The notes beneath the pieces are model-generated. The model saw only the letters and a list, made by a program, of their open reading frames with translations, searched no databases and was not told the origin of the DNA. The translations under genes were made by a program, and so were the position numbers. From assembly GCA_020425835.1 (NCBI GenBank), contig JAGQRC010000063.1:1-10552 (forward strand): 10,552 nucleotides of DNA, written 5' to 3'. The number at the start of each line of letters is the position of its first letter. Positions within the stretch are counted from its first letter, which is position 1. Below, one piece after another: positions 1 through 6,807 of this stretch. The DNA comes from Planctomycetota bacterium. GTDB lineage: Bacteria > Planctomycetota > UBA8108 > UBA1146 > JAJFFE01.

Positions 1-332
1 ATCACGCCGAGACGATGCGGGGATTCTCTGTCGATCTCGAGTCCCGAACTCGCGTAGGCCTCGATCGCCGCGACCAACGCGTACTGAGTGAAGAGATCGA
101 GGTTGCGGTACTTCCGCGGGTCGTCGGTCGGAAGGGTGAAGCCCGAGACCTGGCAAGCGAAGTGGGTCTTGAAGTCGGTGTGGTCGAAGCGGTCGATCTC
201 GACGGCGCCGCTCTCACAGCCGACGATCCCTCGCCAGAACGTCTCGACGTCGCAACCGAGCGGCGAGACCACGCCGAGTCCGGTGATCACGACGCGTCGC
301 GTGTTGTTGGTCTTGACCGCGGCTTGGCTCAT
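1..332 (-). CDS. fabF: Beta-ketoacyl-ACP synthase II, N-terminal part (cut by window edge)
   Basis: Only the first 110 codons are present; the gene runs off the left edge. The product is a thiolase-fold condensing enzyme that joins malonyl-ACP to a growing acyl-ACP in cytoplasmic type II fatty-acid elongation. Seen: after a short basic lead, RRVVITGLGVVSPLG (about residues 12-26), the N-terminal signature of FabF/FabB enzymes, then a typical segment ending in LFTQYALVAAIEAYASSGLEI. The catalytic Cys-His-His residues lie outside the window, so activity cannot be judged. The ATG at 332-330 is secure: the same frame has a TAG 24 bases upstream and no other start between, and GGAAAG sits just before it. 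It is the last visible gene of the fab operon, 240 bases after acpP, which is the usual order. FabF rather than FabB is inferred from synteny and this N-terminus. Confidence 0.93.
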   Translation of the reverse strand, partial: MSQAAVKTNNTRRVVITGLGVVSPLGCDVETFWRGIVGCESGAVEIDRFDHTDFKTHFACQVSGFTLPTDDPRKYRNLDLFTQYALVAAIEAYASSGLEIDRESPHRLGV

Positions 333-463
333 GGTCTTTCCGTCGGTTCGGGCCTATCGAGGAATCGTGGTCCGCGTGCCTCCCGCACGAGGCGGCTCCG
401 AACACGCAGCGCCACTCGAACGAAGTCTCCAGGGCGGCTTCCCGATGGGGAGCAGCGTCCCGT

Positions 464-488
464 TGGGGAGCGAGGCGAACGCTCCCCA
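464..488 (-). other. Strong hairpin in the acpP-fabF intergenic leader
   Basis: Read on the minus strand, TGGGGAGCG and CGCTCCCCA form a perfect 9-bp stem around a 7-base loop. No run of T follows, so it is not a classical intrinsic terminator. It lies inside the 240-base gap between the acpP stop and the fabF start and could slow transcription, protect the abundant acpP message, or influence fabF translation. These roles are inference; the pairing is read directly. Confidence 0.55.
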
Positions 489-532
489 GCGACCACACTT
501 CCCCGAACGACCTCTTTCTCCCCAGCAACCAC
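482..532 (-). repeat. Imperfect direct repeat pair upstream of fabF
   Basis: The 15-base unit CTCCCCAGCRACCAC (plus-strand reading) occurs at 482-496 and 518-532, with a single difference (G or A). On the transcribed strand each copy carries TGGGGAG. Both can pair with either of two CTCCCCA segments further downstream, at 464-470 and 446-452. The repeat lies in the non-coding gap between acpP and fabF. No function is known to me. Confidence 0.5.
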
Positions 533-572
533 GCTCTCTCGAGATGACCGAACGCTCTGGGTGAGTCGAGGG

Positions 573-818
573 CTAGCCCTCACCCCCCGTGTGGTCGTCG
601 ATGTACTTCACCGCATCTCCGACGGTCTTGATGCTCTCGGCATCCTCGTCGGGGATGGTCATCTTGAAACTGTCCTCGAGATTCATCAGCAACTCGACCA
701 TGTCGAGGGAGTCCGCACCCAGATCACCGACGAACGACGTCTCCGGCTTGATCTTCTCTTGGTCGACGCCGAGCTTCTCAGCCACGATCGCGATGACCTG
801 CTCCGTTGTTGCGCTCAC
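573..818 (-). CDS. acpP: Acyl carrier protein
   Basis: This 81-residue acidic protein is the standard length for ACP. It carries acyl intermediates as thioesters on a 4'-phosphopantetheine arm between the Fab enzymes and on to PlsX and acyltransferases. Seen: the [16 protein letters not shown] segment with the modified serine at position 37 (DSL motif), followed by the acidic recognition helix and a [18 protein letters not shown]-terminal half, all textbook. The start is GTG at 818-816, supported by a near-perfect Shine-Dalgarno AAGGAGG at 834-828 with a 9-base spacer. It sits between fabG (93-base gap) and fabF (240-base gap). The upstream gap holds its own probable promoter, as suits a protein needed at far higher levels than its neighbours. 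Conversion to holo-ACP needs an AcpS-type transferase, which is not in this window. Confidence 0.98.
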   Translation of the reverse strand: MSATTEQVIAIVAEKLGVDQEKIKPETSFVGDLGADSLDMVELLMNLEDSFKMTIPDEDAESIKTVGDAVKYIDDHTGGEG

Positions 819-827
819 TTGCTCTGT

Positions 828-834
828 CCTCCTT
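828..834 (-). promoter_or_regulatory. Strong ribosome binding site of acpP
   Basis: AAGGAGG on the minus strand lies 9 bases before a GTG codon. It is the strongest Shine-Dalgarno in the window, and it fixes the GTG at 818-816 as the acpP start. Confidence 0.85.
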
Positions 835-849
835 CAAACAAGGGCCGGG

Positions 850-878
850 ATTGTAAGGAAACAAGGAAGGGAGTCCAA
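850..878 (-). promoter_or_regulatory. Probable acpP promoter inside the fab operon
   Basis: On the minus strand TTGGAC (873-878) and TACAAT (850-855) are separated by exactly 17 bases. The -10 matches the sigma-70 consensus at 5 of 6 positions; the -35 is weak (3 of 6). The surrounding stretch is unusually T-rich for this GC-rich window. Transcription would begin near 843, leaving a leader of about 25 bases that is mostly Shine-Dalgarno. Separate acpP transcription from within fab clusters is known in E. coli, which supports the reading. Confidence 0.55.
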
Positions 879-911
879 TCCCATCCCCGCCGGCCCCCGC
901 CCGGGTGTGTT

Positions 912-1646
912 CTAGATCGCCATGCCGCCGTCGACCCGGAGAACCTCCCCGGTGACGTAGGCCGCTCCGTCGCTCGCCAGGTACAGGGCCGCCGCAGCGA
1001 TGTCGTCGCCGGTGCCCAGCCTCCCCAACGGGATCTGGCTCTTGATCTGCTCCTGAGTCTCCTCGGGAAGGTCCCGGGTCATGTCGGTGTCGATCATGCC
1101 CGGGGCGATGGCATTGACGGTGATCGAACGAGATGCCAACTCCTTCGCGAGGGACTTCGTGAATCCGATGATCCCCGACTTCGACGCCGCGTAGTTGCTC
1201 TGGCCGGCGTTCCCCATCAACCCGATCACGCTCGTCACGTTGATGATCCGACCACTCCTCTGCCGGAGCATGGGTCGAAGAACTGCCTTGGAGCAGAGGA
1301 AGCAGCTCCGGAGATTGACGGAGATGACGTCCTCCCAGTCACTCGCCTTCATCTGCATCAGCAGTCGATCCCGGGTGATTCCCGCGTTGTTGACCAGGAC
1401 ATCCACCCCACCGAACTCCTCGAGAACCGCGTCAAAGGTCTCGGCCACGGCGTTCTCGTCAGACGCGTCCACGCTCCAGGCCTTCGCGCGGTCCCCCATG
1501 CGCTGGGCCGCCGCCTCCGCCACTTCGAGGTTGCGGGCGAGGATCGCGACTCGGGCACCGCGCTCGACGAACTGCCGGGCGATCGCCTCACCGATCCCCT
1601 TGGACCCTCCGGTCACGATCACTCGTCGGTTCTCGAAGTCGAACAT
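912..1646 (-). CDS. fabG: 3-ketoacyl-ACP reductase
   Basis: This 244-residue short-chain dehydrogenase reduces 3-ketoacyl-ACP to 3-hydroxyacyl-ACP with NADPH, the first reduction of each elongation cycle. Seen: the Rossmann dinucleotide motif TGGSKGIG (12-19), NNAG (86-89), the catalytic tetrad N111, S139, Y152 and K156 (YAASK), the IAPGMIDTDM segment after the active site, and a VDGGMAI C-terminus typical of FabG. The ATG at 1646-1644 is preceded by AAGGAG (1658-1653) with a 6-base spacer. That Shine-Dalgarno shares a base with the fabD stop codon, and the genes are only 11 bases apart, so fabD and fabG are probably translationally coupled. A longer in-frame opening continues upstream but overlaps fabD and lacks family similarity. 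Context among fabD and acpP separates it from general SDR enzymes. Confidence 0.97.
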   Translation of the reverse strand: MFDFENRRVIVTGGSKGIGEAIARQFVERGARVAILARNLEVAEAAAQRMGDRAKAWSVDASDENAVAETFDAVLEEFGGVDVLVNNAGITRDRLLMQMKASDWEDVISVNLRSCFLCSKAVLRPMLRQRSGRIINVTSVIGLMGNAGQSNYAASKSGIIGFTKSLAKELASRSITVNAIAPGMIDTDMTRDLPEETQEQIKSQIPLGRLGTGDDIAAAALYLASDGAAYVTGEVLRVDGGMAI

Positions 1647-1657
1647 GCTTGGCTCCT

Positions 1658-2602
1658 TCAGCCGATCGATCCCACGAACTCTTCGACGGACTCCTGGTCG
1701 AGCAGCGACGTCACCGGCAGAGTGCGATCGACCTGACGAACGAGTCCGGCGATGACCCGACCCGGGCCGACCTCCAAGAACGACGTCACGTCGCGCGCGA
1801 CCATCGCCGACAAGGTTGGCTCCCAGAGGACCGAGGACTCTATCTGCTCCATGAGTCCGCGGCGAATCACGTCTGGATCCGAGATGGGCTCGCCGTGCAC
1901 GTTGGGATAGAAGTCCATCCGCGGGCTCACGATACGGACCTCTTGCAATGCGGGGCGCAGTCTCTCGCTCGCGGAAGCCATGAGGGGCGAGTGGTACGCT
2001 CCGGCAACCTTGAGGGGCACCACGCGTCGTGCCCCTCGCTCCGGCGCGATCTCCGCGACGCGCTCGAGCGCGGCGAGGTCCCCCGAGACCACGATCTGGT
2101 TCTTCGCGTTGATGTTGGCGATCCCGATCGTCCCCGCACTCGAAGCTTCCTCCACGATCGATCGGACCGTCTCGAGATCGCACCCGAGAAGACTGGTCAT
2201 ACCGCTCGGGTTACGATCACATGCTTCCTGCATGTAGGCGCCGCGCGCCACGACGATCCTCAGGGCATCCTCGAAGCTCATCGCGCCGGCGAACACCAAA
2301 GCCGAGTACTCTCCCAGCGAGAGACCGGCCGCCGCCTCGACCTCCAGCCCCGCGCCGCCACCCGCGCGACGAATCGCTTCGACCGCCGCCAGAGACACGA
2401 CGAAGATCGCGGGCTGGCTGATGGCCGTGGAGTTGAGGACCTCTTCCGGACCCTCTGTCGTCAGCGCGAGCAGGTCTCGTCCGAGGAGCTCACTGGCGGC
2501 CTCGAACATCGGAAGGACCTCGGGGCATCGCTCGGTCAACCGAGCAGACATACCGACGAACTGAGCCCCCTGACCGGGGAAGAGCACTGCGCGCTTGGAC
2601 AT
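1658..2602 (-). CDS. fabD: Malonyl-CoA:ACP transacylase
   Basis: This 314-residue enzyme moves malonyl from CoA to ACP, supplying the two-carbon donor for condensation. Seen: LFPGQGAQFVGM near the N-terminus (GQGAQ 10-14), the nucleophile elbow GLSLGEY with Ser95, Arg120 that binds the malonyl carboxylate, His204 of the Ser-His pair, and a C-terminal FLEVGPGRVIAGLV segment. The length is normal for the family. The elbow has Leu94 where E. coli FabD has His (GHSLG); I recall this form from planctomycete-type FabD proteins, but cannot check it here. The ATG at 2602-2600 has a modest GGAG about 8 bases upstream. It follows plsX by 73 bases, where fabH is commonly found in other bacteria, and is probably coupled to fabG downstream. 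Confidence 0.97.
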   Translation of the reverse strand: MSKRAVLFPGQGAQFVGMSARLTERCPEVLPMFEAASELLGRDLLALTTEGPEEVLNSTAISQPAIFVVSLAAVEAIRRAGGGAGLEVEAAAGLSLGEYSALVFAGAMSFEDALRIVVARGAYMQEACDRNPSGMTSLLGCDLETVRSIVEEASSAGTIGIANINAKNQIVVSGDLAALERVAEIAPERGARRVVPLKVAGAYHSPLMASASERLRPALQEVRIVSPRMDFYPNVHGEPISDPDVIRRGLMEQIESSVLWEPTLSAMVARDVTSFLEVGPGRVIAGLVRQVDRTLPVTSLLDQESVEEFVGSIG

Positions 2603-2675
2603 GAGAGTATCTCCACTACCGCGGTCGTGACGCTGCCCCGTGTCGAAAGCCGATCGAGGACTGCCGGCGACGGCC

Positions 2676-3689
2676 CTACTGGATCGACTCGACGATATGG
2701 TCGTTGACGCGGGCGTCGGCGATGCGCCTTGCCCATCGTACGGCGTTCGCGATCGCGCGAGCGTCGGAGCGGCCGTGACCGATGATCACAATGCCGTCGA
2801 CCCCCAACAAGGGCGCGCCGCCGTACTCGGCGTAGTCGAATCGAGACATCAGGCCCTTGAACTTGCCTCGCGCCATCTCCCCGAAACCGTTGCTCTCCCC
2901 GCCGGCCGCCGAGCCGTCGAACATCTCCCTGAAGGCCCCGGAGATGACCTGCATCAGGAACTCGCAGAGCCCCTCGGACACCTTGAGAACGATGTTGCCC
3001 ACGAAGCCATCGCAGACGACCACGTCCGCCTTGCCCCCGAAGATGTCGCCCCCTTCGACGTTTCCGACGTAGTTCAGCGACGGCGTCGCGCGGAAGAGAT
3101 CGGTCGTCTCCTTCGCGAGCTGGTTGCCCTTCTGCTCTTCTTCGCCGACGTTCAGCAACCCGATCCTCGGCTGCTCCACCCCGTAGAGACGAGATGCGAG
3201 CTCGCGCGCCATGACCCCGTAGTGAACGAGGTGTTGAGGCTTGCACTGGACGTTCGCGCCGACGTCCATGAGCACGACAGGGCGCTCTCCCCGCGGGAGC
3301 GGGACGGCGATCCCCGCCCGACGGACTCCCGGCAGGAGCCCAAGAAGCATCTGTGAGGCGGCGACCATCGCGCCGGTGTTGCCGGCGCTGAAGACCGCAT
3401 CGCACTCGCCGGCCTTCATCATGGAGACCATGCGTCGGATCGAGGAGTCGGGCTTCTTGCGGAGCGCGTCGACCGGAGTGTCGTGCATCGCCACGACATC
3501 TTGGGCGTGCACGATCTCGAAATGCCTCGGATCTCCGCCCTGTCGGGCGATCTCTTCGCGGATCCGCTCCTCACGACCGACCAGGATCAGCTCGTGGTCA
3601 TCGAAGCGATCCGCCGCCCGGATGGCGCCCTCGACAACATTGGCGGGAGCGTGGTCCCCACCCATCGCGTCGATGGCGATCCTCACCAT
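2676..3689 (-). CDS. plsX: Phosphate acyltransferase PlsX
   Basis: This 337-residue peripheral membrane enzyme converts acyl-ACP to acyl-phosphate, the donor PlsY uses to acylate glycerol-3-phosphate in phospholipid synthesis. Seen: the N-terminal signature IAIDAMGGDHAP, the FSAGNTGAMVAAS segment, then GNVEGGDIFGGKADVVVCDGFVGNI, all highly characteristic of PlsX. Full length for the family. The ATG at 3689-3687 is chosen because the conserved VRIAIDAMGGD begins there, although the Shine-Dalgarno is poor (GGTGA at best). It sits 82 bases after rpmF and 73 bases before fabD, the widely conserved rpmF-plsX-fab order that ties phospholipid supply to fatty-acid synthesis. No membrane-spanning segment is evident, as expected. 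Weak ribosome binding may keep it low relative to ACP (inference). Confidence 0.97.
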   Translation of the reverse strand: MVRIAIDAMGGDHAPANVVEGAIRAADRFDDHELILVGREERIREEIARQGGDPRHFEIVHAQDVVAMHDTPVDALRKKPDSSIRRMVSMMKAGECDAVFSAGNTGAMVAASQMLLGLLPGVRRAGIAVPLPRGERPVVLMDVGANVQCKPQHLVHYGVMARELASRLYGVEQPRIGLLNVGEEEQKGNQLAKETTDLFRATPSLNYVGNVEGGDIFGGKADVVVCDGFVGNIVLKVSEGLCEFLMQVISGAFREMFDGSAAGGESNGFGEMARGKFKGLMSRFDYAEYGGAPLLGVDGIVIIGHGRSDARAIANAVRWARRIADARVNDHIVESIQ

Positions 3690-3724
3690 CGGTCGGTCGT
3701 CACCGTGGACCCAGGCCGCGAAAC

Positions 3725-3734
3725 GAACATGTTC
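3725..3734. repeat. Perfect palindrome GAACATGTTC between rpmF and plsX
   Basis: A 10-base perfect inverted repeat lies in the 82-base gap between rpmF and plsX, about 36 bases before the plsX start. A further short palindrome, TCTCGCGAGA, lies nearby at 3743-3752. Either may be a protein-binding half-site or chance; I do not recognise a matching operator consensus. Confidence 0.3.
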
Positions 3735-3771
3735 AAAGCCCCATCTCGCGAGAAGGCTCGAGGGTGAGCGA

Positions 3772-3954
3772 TCAGAAGTCCTCGACTTGGATCAGTGCGC
3801 GGCCGCGATAGTGACCGCAGTTCTCGCAGATCGAATGGGGGAGTCGGGGGTGATTGCAGTTCGGGCACCGCGTCCGAGTGGTCTCGGTCAAGGCGTGATG
3901 GGCTCGGCGCTTGAGCTTCCGAGCGCGGGAGACCTTGTGCTGTGGGACGGCCAT
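3772..3954 (-). CDS. rpmF: 50S ribosomal protein L32 (zinc-binding form)
   Basis: This 60-residue basic protein of the large ribosomal subunit has the expected length. Seen: the N-terminal MAVPQHKVSRARKLKRRAHH signature, then a zinc ribbon with C30-x2-C33 and C43-x2-C46, so this is the C+ (zinc) version rather than the cysteine-free paralogue some genomes induce under zinc shortage. The ATG at 3954-3952 has AGGAG 5 bases upstream. It is the first gene of the operon, with a promoter about 80 bases upstream, followed by plsX. In many genomes a DUF177/YceD gene directly precedes rpmF; here the 186-base upstream gap holds no such gene, and alaS comes next. Confidence 0.97.
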   Translation of the reverse strand: MAVPQHKVSRARKLKRRAHHALTETTRTRCPNCNHPRLPHSICENCGHYRGRALIQVEDF

Positions 3955-4037
3955 CTCGGCTCCTGGAGGTCTGGAAGTGGATCATCCGGCTCCCCGCCCC
4001 ACATTCGGCGACGGGTCCGACCGGACACAAGCCGGGA

Positions 4038-4066
4038 ATGCTAGGGGATTCGTCGAACCCGGTCAA
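4038..4066 (-). promoter_or_regulatory. Promoter of the rpmF-plsX-fab operon
   Basis: On the minus strand TTGACC (4061-4066) and TAGCAT (4038-4043) are separated by exactly 17 bases. The -35 matches the sigma-70 consensus at 5 of 6 positions and the -10 at 4 of 6. Transcription would begin near 4031, giving a leader of about 76 bases before rpmF. It lies in the alaS-rpmF gap, so the fab operon has a start independent of alaS. Confidence 0.65.
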
Positions 4067-4113
4067 CTCCCTCGACGGGGAGCGACGCCGGGTCCGGAAC
4101 GCTCGGGCTCTCG

Positions 4114-4133
4114 GCCGGGACGAGTTCCCCGGC
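4114..4133 (-). terminator. Possible alaS terminator hairpin (no T tract)
   Basis: GCCGGG and CCCGGC form a perfect 6-bp GC stem with an 8-base loop, beginning 7 bases after the alaS stop codon. No T run follows, so if it terminates, it does so inefficiently or with help from Rho. GC-rich stems occur by chance in this composition, hence the low confidence. Confidence 0.3.
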
Positions 4134-4140
4134 AGGCCAC

Positions 4141-6750
4141 TCAGCCCGCGAGCGCGTCACTCGCTCGAGTCCGCATCAGCTCGACGGCTTCGTTCAGCTT
4201 CGACGCGTCCTTCCCTCCGGCCTGCGCGAGATCCGGGCGTCCGCCCCCCCCGCCACCGAGGACCTTGGCGCCGTCGCGCGCAATCTCTCCCGCGTGGACT
4301 CGGCCCTTCGGTAGATCATCGGAGTGGCCGACGACGAAACGAGTGCCCGAAGCGAGGATGAACACGCGGGGGCCGGACCGGCGCTTTAGGGAGTCCGCGA
4401 CCCGGAGCATCTCGTCCATCTCGGCACTCTCGAAGATCGCGGTCACCAGTTCGGCCCCCCCGACCTCCGCAGACTCGCCGACGCGGCCGAGGTCCTGGAG
4501 GAGATCCCGATCGCCGCCACCCTTCTTCTTGCCGGACCGAAGTTCCTTGTTCTCCGCGAGCAGGGATTCGAGCCGCTCGACCACCTCGTCGCGCGAGGCC
4601 TTGAGCAGCGTGGAGACGCGGCGGAGCGTCTCGCGATCCTCGCGGCTGCGCTCGAGCGCGCCGAGACCGGTCACCGCCTCGACCCGTCGAACACCCGCGG
4701 AGACTGATCCCTCGAGGACGATCTGGAAGCCGCCGATCTCGCCCGTGCGATGAACGTGGGCTCCGCCACAGAGCTCCGTCGAGAAACCGGGGACCTGTAC
4801 GACTCGGACGCGATCGCCGTACTTCTCACCGAAGAACGCCATCGCCCCCGCGGCAATCGCTTCCTCACGGTCCTGCTCGCGAATGTCCACCTCGACATCC
4901 CGCAGGATCTCCGACTGCACGATCTCTTCGATCCGTTCGATCTCCTCGCCGCCGATGCGCTCGAAGTGGCTGAGGTCGAATCGGAGCCGATCCGGCGCCA
5001 CCAGGGAGCCCTTCTGCTGGACGTGGGCTCCGAGCACGGAACGAAGCGCGGCGTGGAGCAAGTGCGTCGCGGTGTGGTTGCGTTGGATCGCCGCTCGCCG
5101 TTCGTCGTCGACGCGCGCCGAGACCGACCCACCCTCGACGATGCGAGTGAAGTCCCCGTCCTCGAGCTTGCCCCGATGGATGAACACGCCTTCGGCGCTC
5201 TTCTGGGTGTCGGTCACTCGGATCGTGAAACCCGCCCCACGAATCTCGCCGCAGTCCCCGACCTGCCCGCCGCCCTCGGCGTAGAACGGAGTGCTGGTCA
5301 GCACGAGTCGCAGATCGGACGCATCACCGTCGACGGCGAGAACCGAGCCCTCGCCGGTCAGCACGTCATAGCCGGTGAAGGTCGTCGGCGGCAATCCGGC
5401 ATAGGGATCCTCACCCGCGCCTCCGTGCCCGACCTTCGCCGCGCGATCCTCCTGCGCCTTTCGCCGCTGCTCCTCCATGAGTTGGTCGAATCGCTCGCGG
5501 TCGACGCCGAGTTCGAGCTCGCGTGCCATCTGCTCGGTCAGATCGATCGGGAAGCCGCAGGTATCGTGGAGGAAGAACGCCGCGTCACCCGGGAACGTCC
5601 TCGCCCCGGACGCACGCAGAGCCTCGACCTCCTCGTCGAATCGGGTCATGCCGGAGCGCAGGGTCCGGCCGAAGGACTCCTCCTCACTGTGGATCAGCTT
5701 CCGGATGACCTCTCGGTTCGACCTCAGTTCGGGGAAGGCGTCCCCCATCTCTCGGATCAGCGGATCGACCAACTCGTGGATGAACGGTCGCTCCATGCCG
5801 AGCTTGTAGCCGTATCGTGCGGCGCGACGGAGAATGCGACGCAGCACGAATCCGCGATTCTCGTTGGAAGGGAACGCGCCGTCGGCAATCGCGAAGGAGA
5901 GACTCCGGAGGTGATCGGCGATCACGCGATGGGGCGTGCCCTCGGGCCCCGGTGAGGTCGGCCTACCCGTGATCTGGGCCACCTCCTCCGCCAATCCGGC
6001 GAGGAGGTCGGTCTCGAAGACCGAGTTCTTGCCCTGCAGGATCTGGGCAATGCGCTCGAGACCCATACCGGTGTCGATACTCGGTCGCGGTAGTGGGGTC
6101 TTGGATCCATCCGCGTGCTGCTCGAACTGCATGAACACGAGGTTCCAGAACTCCAGCCACCGATCGCAGTCGCAGACGCCGAGCGCGCAGCTGGGGCCGC
6201 ACGAGAACTCCACCCCTCGGTCGATGTGGATCTCGGAGCAGGGCCCGCAAGGCCCGACGTCCCCCATCGACCAGTAGTTGTCCTTCTCGCCGAGTCCGAC
6301 GATCCGATCGTTCGAGACCCCGACACGATCTCGCCAGATCGCCCGCGCCTCATCATCCTCGTGGAACACGGTGATCCAGAGGTGGGTCGAATCGAGGCCC
6401 AGCCGACCGGTGACGAACTCCCACGCCCAGACGCAGGCCTCCTCCTTGAAGTAGTCCCCGAAGGAGAAGTTCCCGAGCATCTCGAAGAAGGTCAGATGTC
6501 GCGCGGTGTACCCGACGTTCTCGAGATCGTTGTGCTTGCCGCCGGCGCGAATGCACTTCTGCGTCGACGCCGCGCGGGTGTAGTCCCGACGCTCGGCGCC
6601 GGTGAAGAGCGCCTTGAACTGGTTCATGCCCGCGTTGGCGAACAGCAGCGTCGGGTCGTCGTGGGGGACGACCGGGCTCGACGGGACGATCTCGTGCGAC
6701 TTGGAGCGGAAGAACTCGAGGAACTCCCGGCGGATCTGGGCGGCGCGCAT
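4141..6750 (-). CDS. alaS: Alanyl-tRNA synthetase
   Basis: This 869-residue class II synthetase charges tRNA-Ala and edits mischarged Ser or Gly. Full length. Seen in order: the catalytic N-terminus (IRREFLEFF near residue 6, LLFANAGMNQFK, TQKCIRAGGKHNDLENVG, FFEMLGNFSFGDYFK), a GPCGPCSEIH motif followed by a cysteine-rich insertion before LEFWNLVFMQF, the tRNA-binding middle, the editing domain with zinc ligands H559, H563 (HTATH), C661 and H665 (CGGAH), and the C-Ala oligomerisation domain with GGGGGGRPDLAQAGGK near residues 828-844. The start is the ATG at 6750-6748; its Shine-Dalgarno is weak (GGAG about 15 bases away). It lies 57 bases downstream of the PfkB kinase on the same strand, with a short palindrome between, and is probably co-transcribed with it. 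Confidence 0.98.
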   Translation of the reverse strand: MRAAQIRREFLEFFRSKSHEIVPSSPVVPHDDPTLLFANAGMNQFKALFTGAERRDYTRAASTQKCIRAGGKHNDLENVGYTARHLTFFEMLGNFSFGDYFKEEACVWAWEFVTGRLGLDSTHLWITVFHEDDEARAIWRDRVGVSNDRIVGLGEKDNYWSMGDVGPCGPCSEIHIDRGVEFSCGPSCALGVCDCDRWLEFWNLVFMQFEQHADGSKTPLPRPSIDTGMGLERIAQILQGKNSVFETDLLAGLAEEVAQITGRPTSPGPEGTPHRVIADHLRSLSFAIADGAFPSNENRGFVLRRILRRAARYGYKLGMERPFIHELVDPLIREMGDAFPELRSNREVIRKLIHSEEESFGRTLRSGMTRFDEEVEALRASGARTFPGDAAFFLHDTCGFPIDLTEQMARELELGVDRERFDQLMEEQRRKAQEDRAAKVGHGGAGEDPYAGLPPTTFTGYDVLTGEGSVLAVDGDASDLRLVLTSTPFYAEGGGQVGDCGEIRGAGFTIRVTDTQKSAEGVFIHRGKLEDGDFTRIVEGGSVSARVDDERRAAIQRNHTATHLLHAALRSVLGAHVQQKGSLVAPDRLRFDLSHFERIGGEEIERIEEIVQSEILRDVEVDIREQDREEAIAAGAMAFFGEKYGDRVRVVQVPGFSTELCGGAHVHRTGEIGGFQIVLEGSVSAGVRRVEAVTGLGALERSREDRETLRRVSTLLKASRDEVVERLESLLAENKELRSGKKKGGGDRDLLQDLGRVGESAEVGGAELVTAIFESAEMDEMLRVADSLKRRSGPRVFILASGTRFVVGHSDDLPKGRVHAGEIARDGAKVLGGGGGGRPDLAQAGGKDASKLNEAVELMRTRASDALAG

Positions 6751-6795
6751 CGGCTTGTTGGCTCTCTCCGACGAATTCGATCTCTGGCGGTGTCT

Positions 6796-6805
6796 CCCGA
6801 TCGGG
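6796..6805. repeat. Palindrome between the kinase gene and alaS
   Basis: CCCGATCGGG is a perfect 10-base palindrome, 2 bases past the kinase stop codon and 45 bases before the alaS start. On the transcript it could form only a small hairpin. It could be an intercistronic processing or pausing element, or chance. Confidence 0.25.
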
Positions 6806-6807
6806 GA

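Noticed and set aside
15..1736. A 573-codon open frame on the plus strand, antisense to fabF, acpP and fabG
   Set aside because: It runs opposite four well-supported features, including a non-coding gap, and its translation is Arg/Asp/Leu-rich with no motif. Long antisense frames are expected at this GC content.
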